Shown: positions 13,975 to 14,108 of the stretch, piece after piece
How the letters are laid out: every line of letters starts with the position of its first letter
Numbering within the stretch: the first letter of the stretch is position 1
From: Alistipes sp.
GTDB lineage: Bacteria > Bacteroidota > Bacteroidia > Bacteroidales > Rikenellaceae
Direction: 5' to 3'
Assembly: GCA_022511355.1 (NCBI GenBank)
Contig: JAFLRS010000037.1
Span: 1 to 14,108 of the forward strand
Length of the DNA: 14,108 bases
Notes under the pieces: model-generated
What the model was told of the DNA's origin: nothing
The model's database searches: none
Seen by the model: the letters and a program-made list of their open reading frames with translations, nothing else
Program-made: the position numbers and the translations under genes

Positions 13975-14007
13975 AAAAAGACAAAAGGCAAAACCTTTTG
14001 TCTTTTT
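13975..14007 (+). terminator. Rho-independent terminator after metK, bidirectional
   Basis: AAAAAGACAAAAGG (13975-13988) pairs perfectly with CCTTTTGTCTTTTT (13994-14007) around a CAAAA loop. With A-runs upstream and T-runs downstream it can work in both directions. Confidence 0.9.
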
Positions 14008-14107
14008 ATATTCATTCTCCCTCACTTTGCAAAGTGAGGGAGAATATTTCTTTTTCATATTCACATTCCCTCACTTTACAAAAGTGAGGGTGAATATATT
14101 CCTTTTT
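14008..14107 (+). repeat. Two tandem 49-base palindromic units at the window end
   Basis: Unit 1 (14008-14055) contains a perfect 32-base palindrome, ATTCTCCCTCACTTTG (14014-14029) with its complement (14030-14045), followed by a T-rich tail TTTCTTTTT. Unit 2 (14057-14107) has CCCTCACTTT (14068-14077) paired with AAAGTGAGGG (14081-14090), an outer ATATTCA/TGAATAT stem separated by a four-base bulge, and a tail ATTCCTTTTT. The units share the core CCCTCACTTT, the ATATTCA flank and the T-rich tail, and begin 49 bases apart. Each could be an extra terminator. They may belong to a longer array beyond the window. Confidence 0.8.
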
Positions 14108-14108
14108 A

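Noticed and set aside
12759..14015. Minus-strand frame of 418 codons opposite metK
   Set aside because: It is antisense to a complete metK, starts within the bidirectional terminator and has no recognisable domain.
14008..14108. CRISPR array
   Set aside because: The two units are themselves long palindromes with T-rich tails and no unique spacers of constant length between identical repeats, and no cas gene is in the window.

Overview
The window looks like chromosomal DNA from a Bacteroidales bacterium, and my best guess is an Alistipes-like member of the Rikenellaceae. The grounds are the moderately high GC content, the recurring Bacteroidetes-type promoter pair (TTTG, then about 19 to 21 bases, then TAnnTTTG), the near absence of Shine-Dalgarno sequences, and family content typical of gut Bacteroidales (stand-alone HIRAN protein, DUF5053 protein, lipid-box-free GH20 hexosaminidase, class III ribonucleotide reductase). 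The genus is inferred, not shown.

Layout. Bases 1-132 are the 3' end of a WYL-domain regulator. It is followed by a stand-alone HIRAN-domain gene (193-537) and a DUF5053 gene (551-781), forming a small accessory-looking module that ends in a strong terminator at 904-949. A secreted GH20 beta-N-acetylhexosaminidase (989-3283) has its promoter partly embedded in that terminator. A CPA2-type cation:proton antiporter (5607-3349, minus) converges on it. The antiporter is divergent from a SIMPL-domain protein (5754-6455), and their promoters overlap. An ABC exporter pair, ATPase (6640-7560) and NatB-like permease (7583-8899), follows under its own promoter.

The second half holds nucleotide and SAM metabolism. 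nrdD and nrdG (11615-8924, minus) overlap by 23 bases and encode the oxygen-sensitive class III ribonucleotide reductase and its SAM-dependent activase. ung (12483-11821, minus) encodes uracil-DNA glycosylase. metK (12705-13955, plus) encodes S-adenosylmethionine synthetase. metK has a 5' leader of about 150 bases that contains a clear SAM-II (SAM_alpha class) riboswitch, so the enzyme making SAM is apparently controlled by its product. The SAM consumer NrdG lies 3 kb away. The window ends in one classical terminator followed by two tandem 49-base palindromic units that may continue past the edge.

There is no sign of an insertion sequence, prophage, CRISPR array, tRNA or rRNA. The points most worth following are the SAM-II riboswitch on metK with its possible competing pairings, the WYL-HIRAN-DUF5053 module, and the terminal palindromic array.
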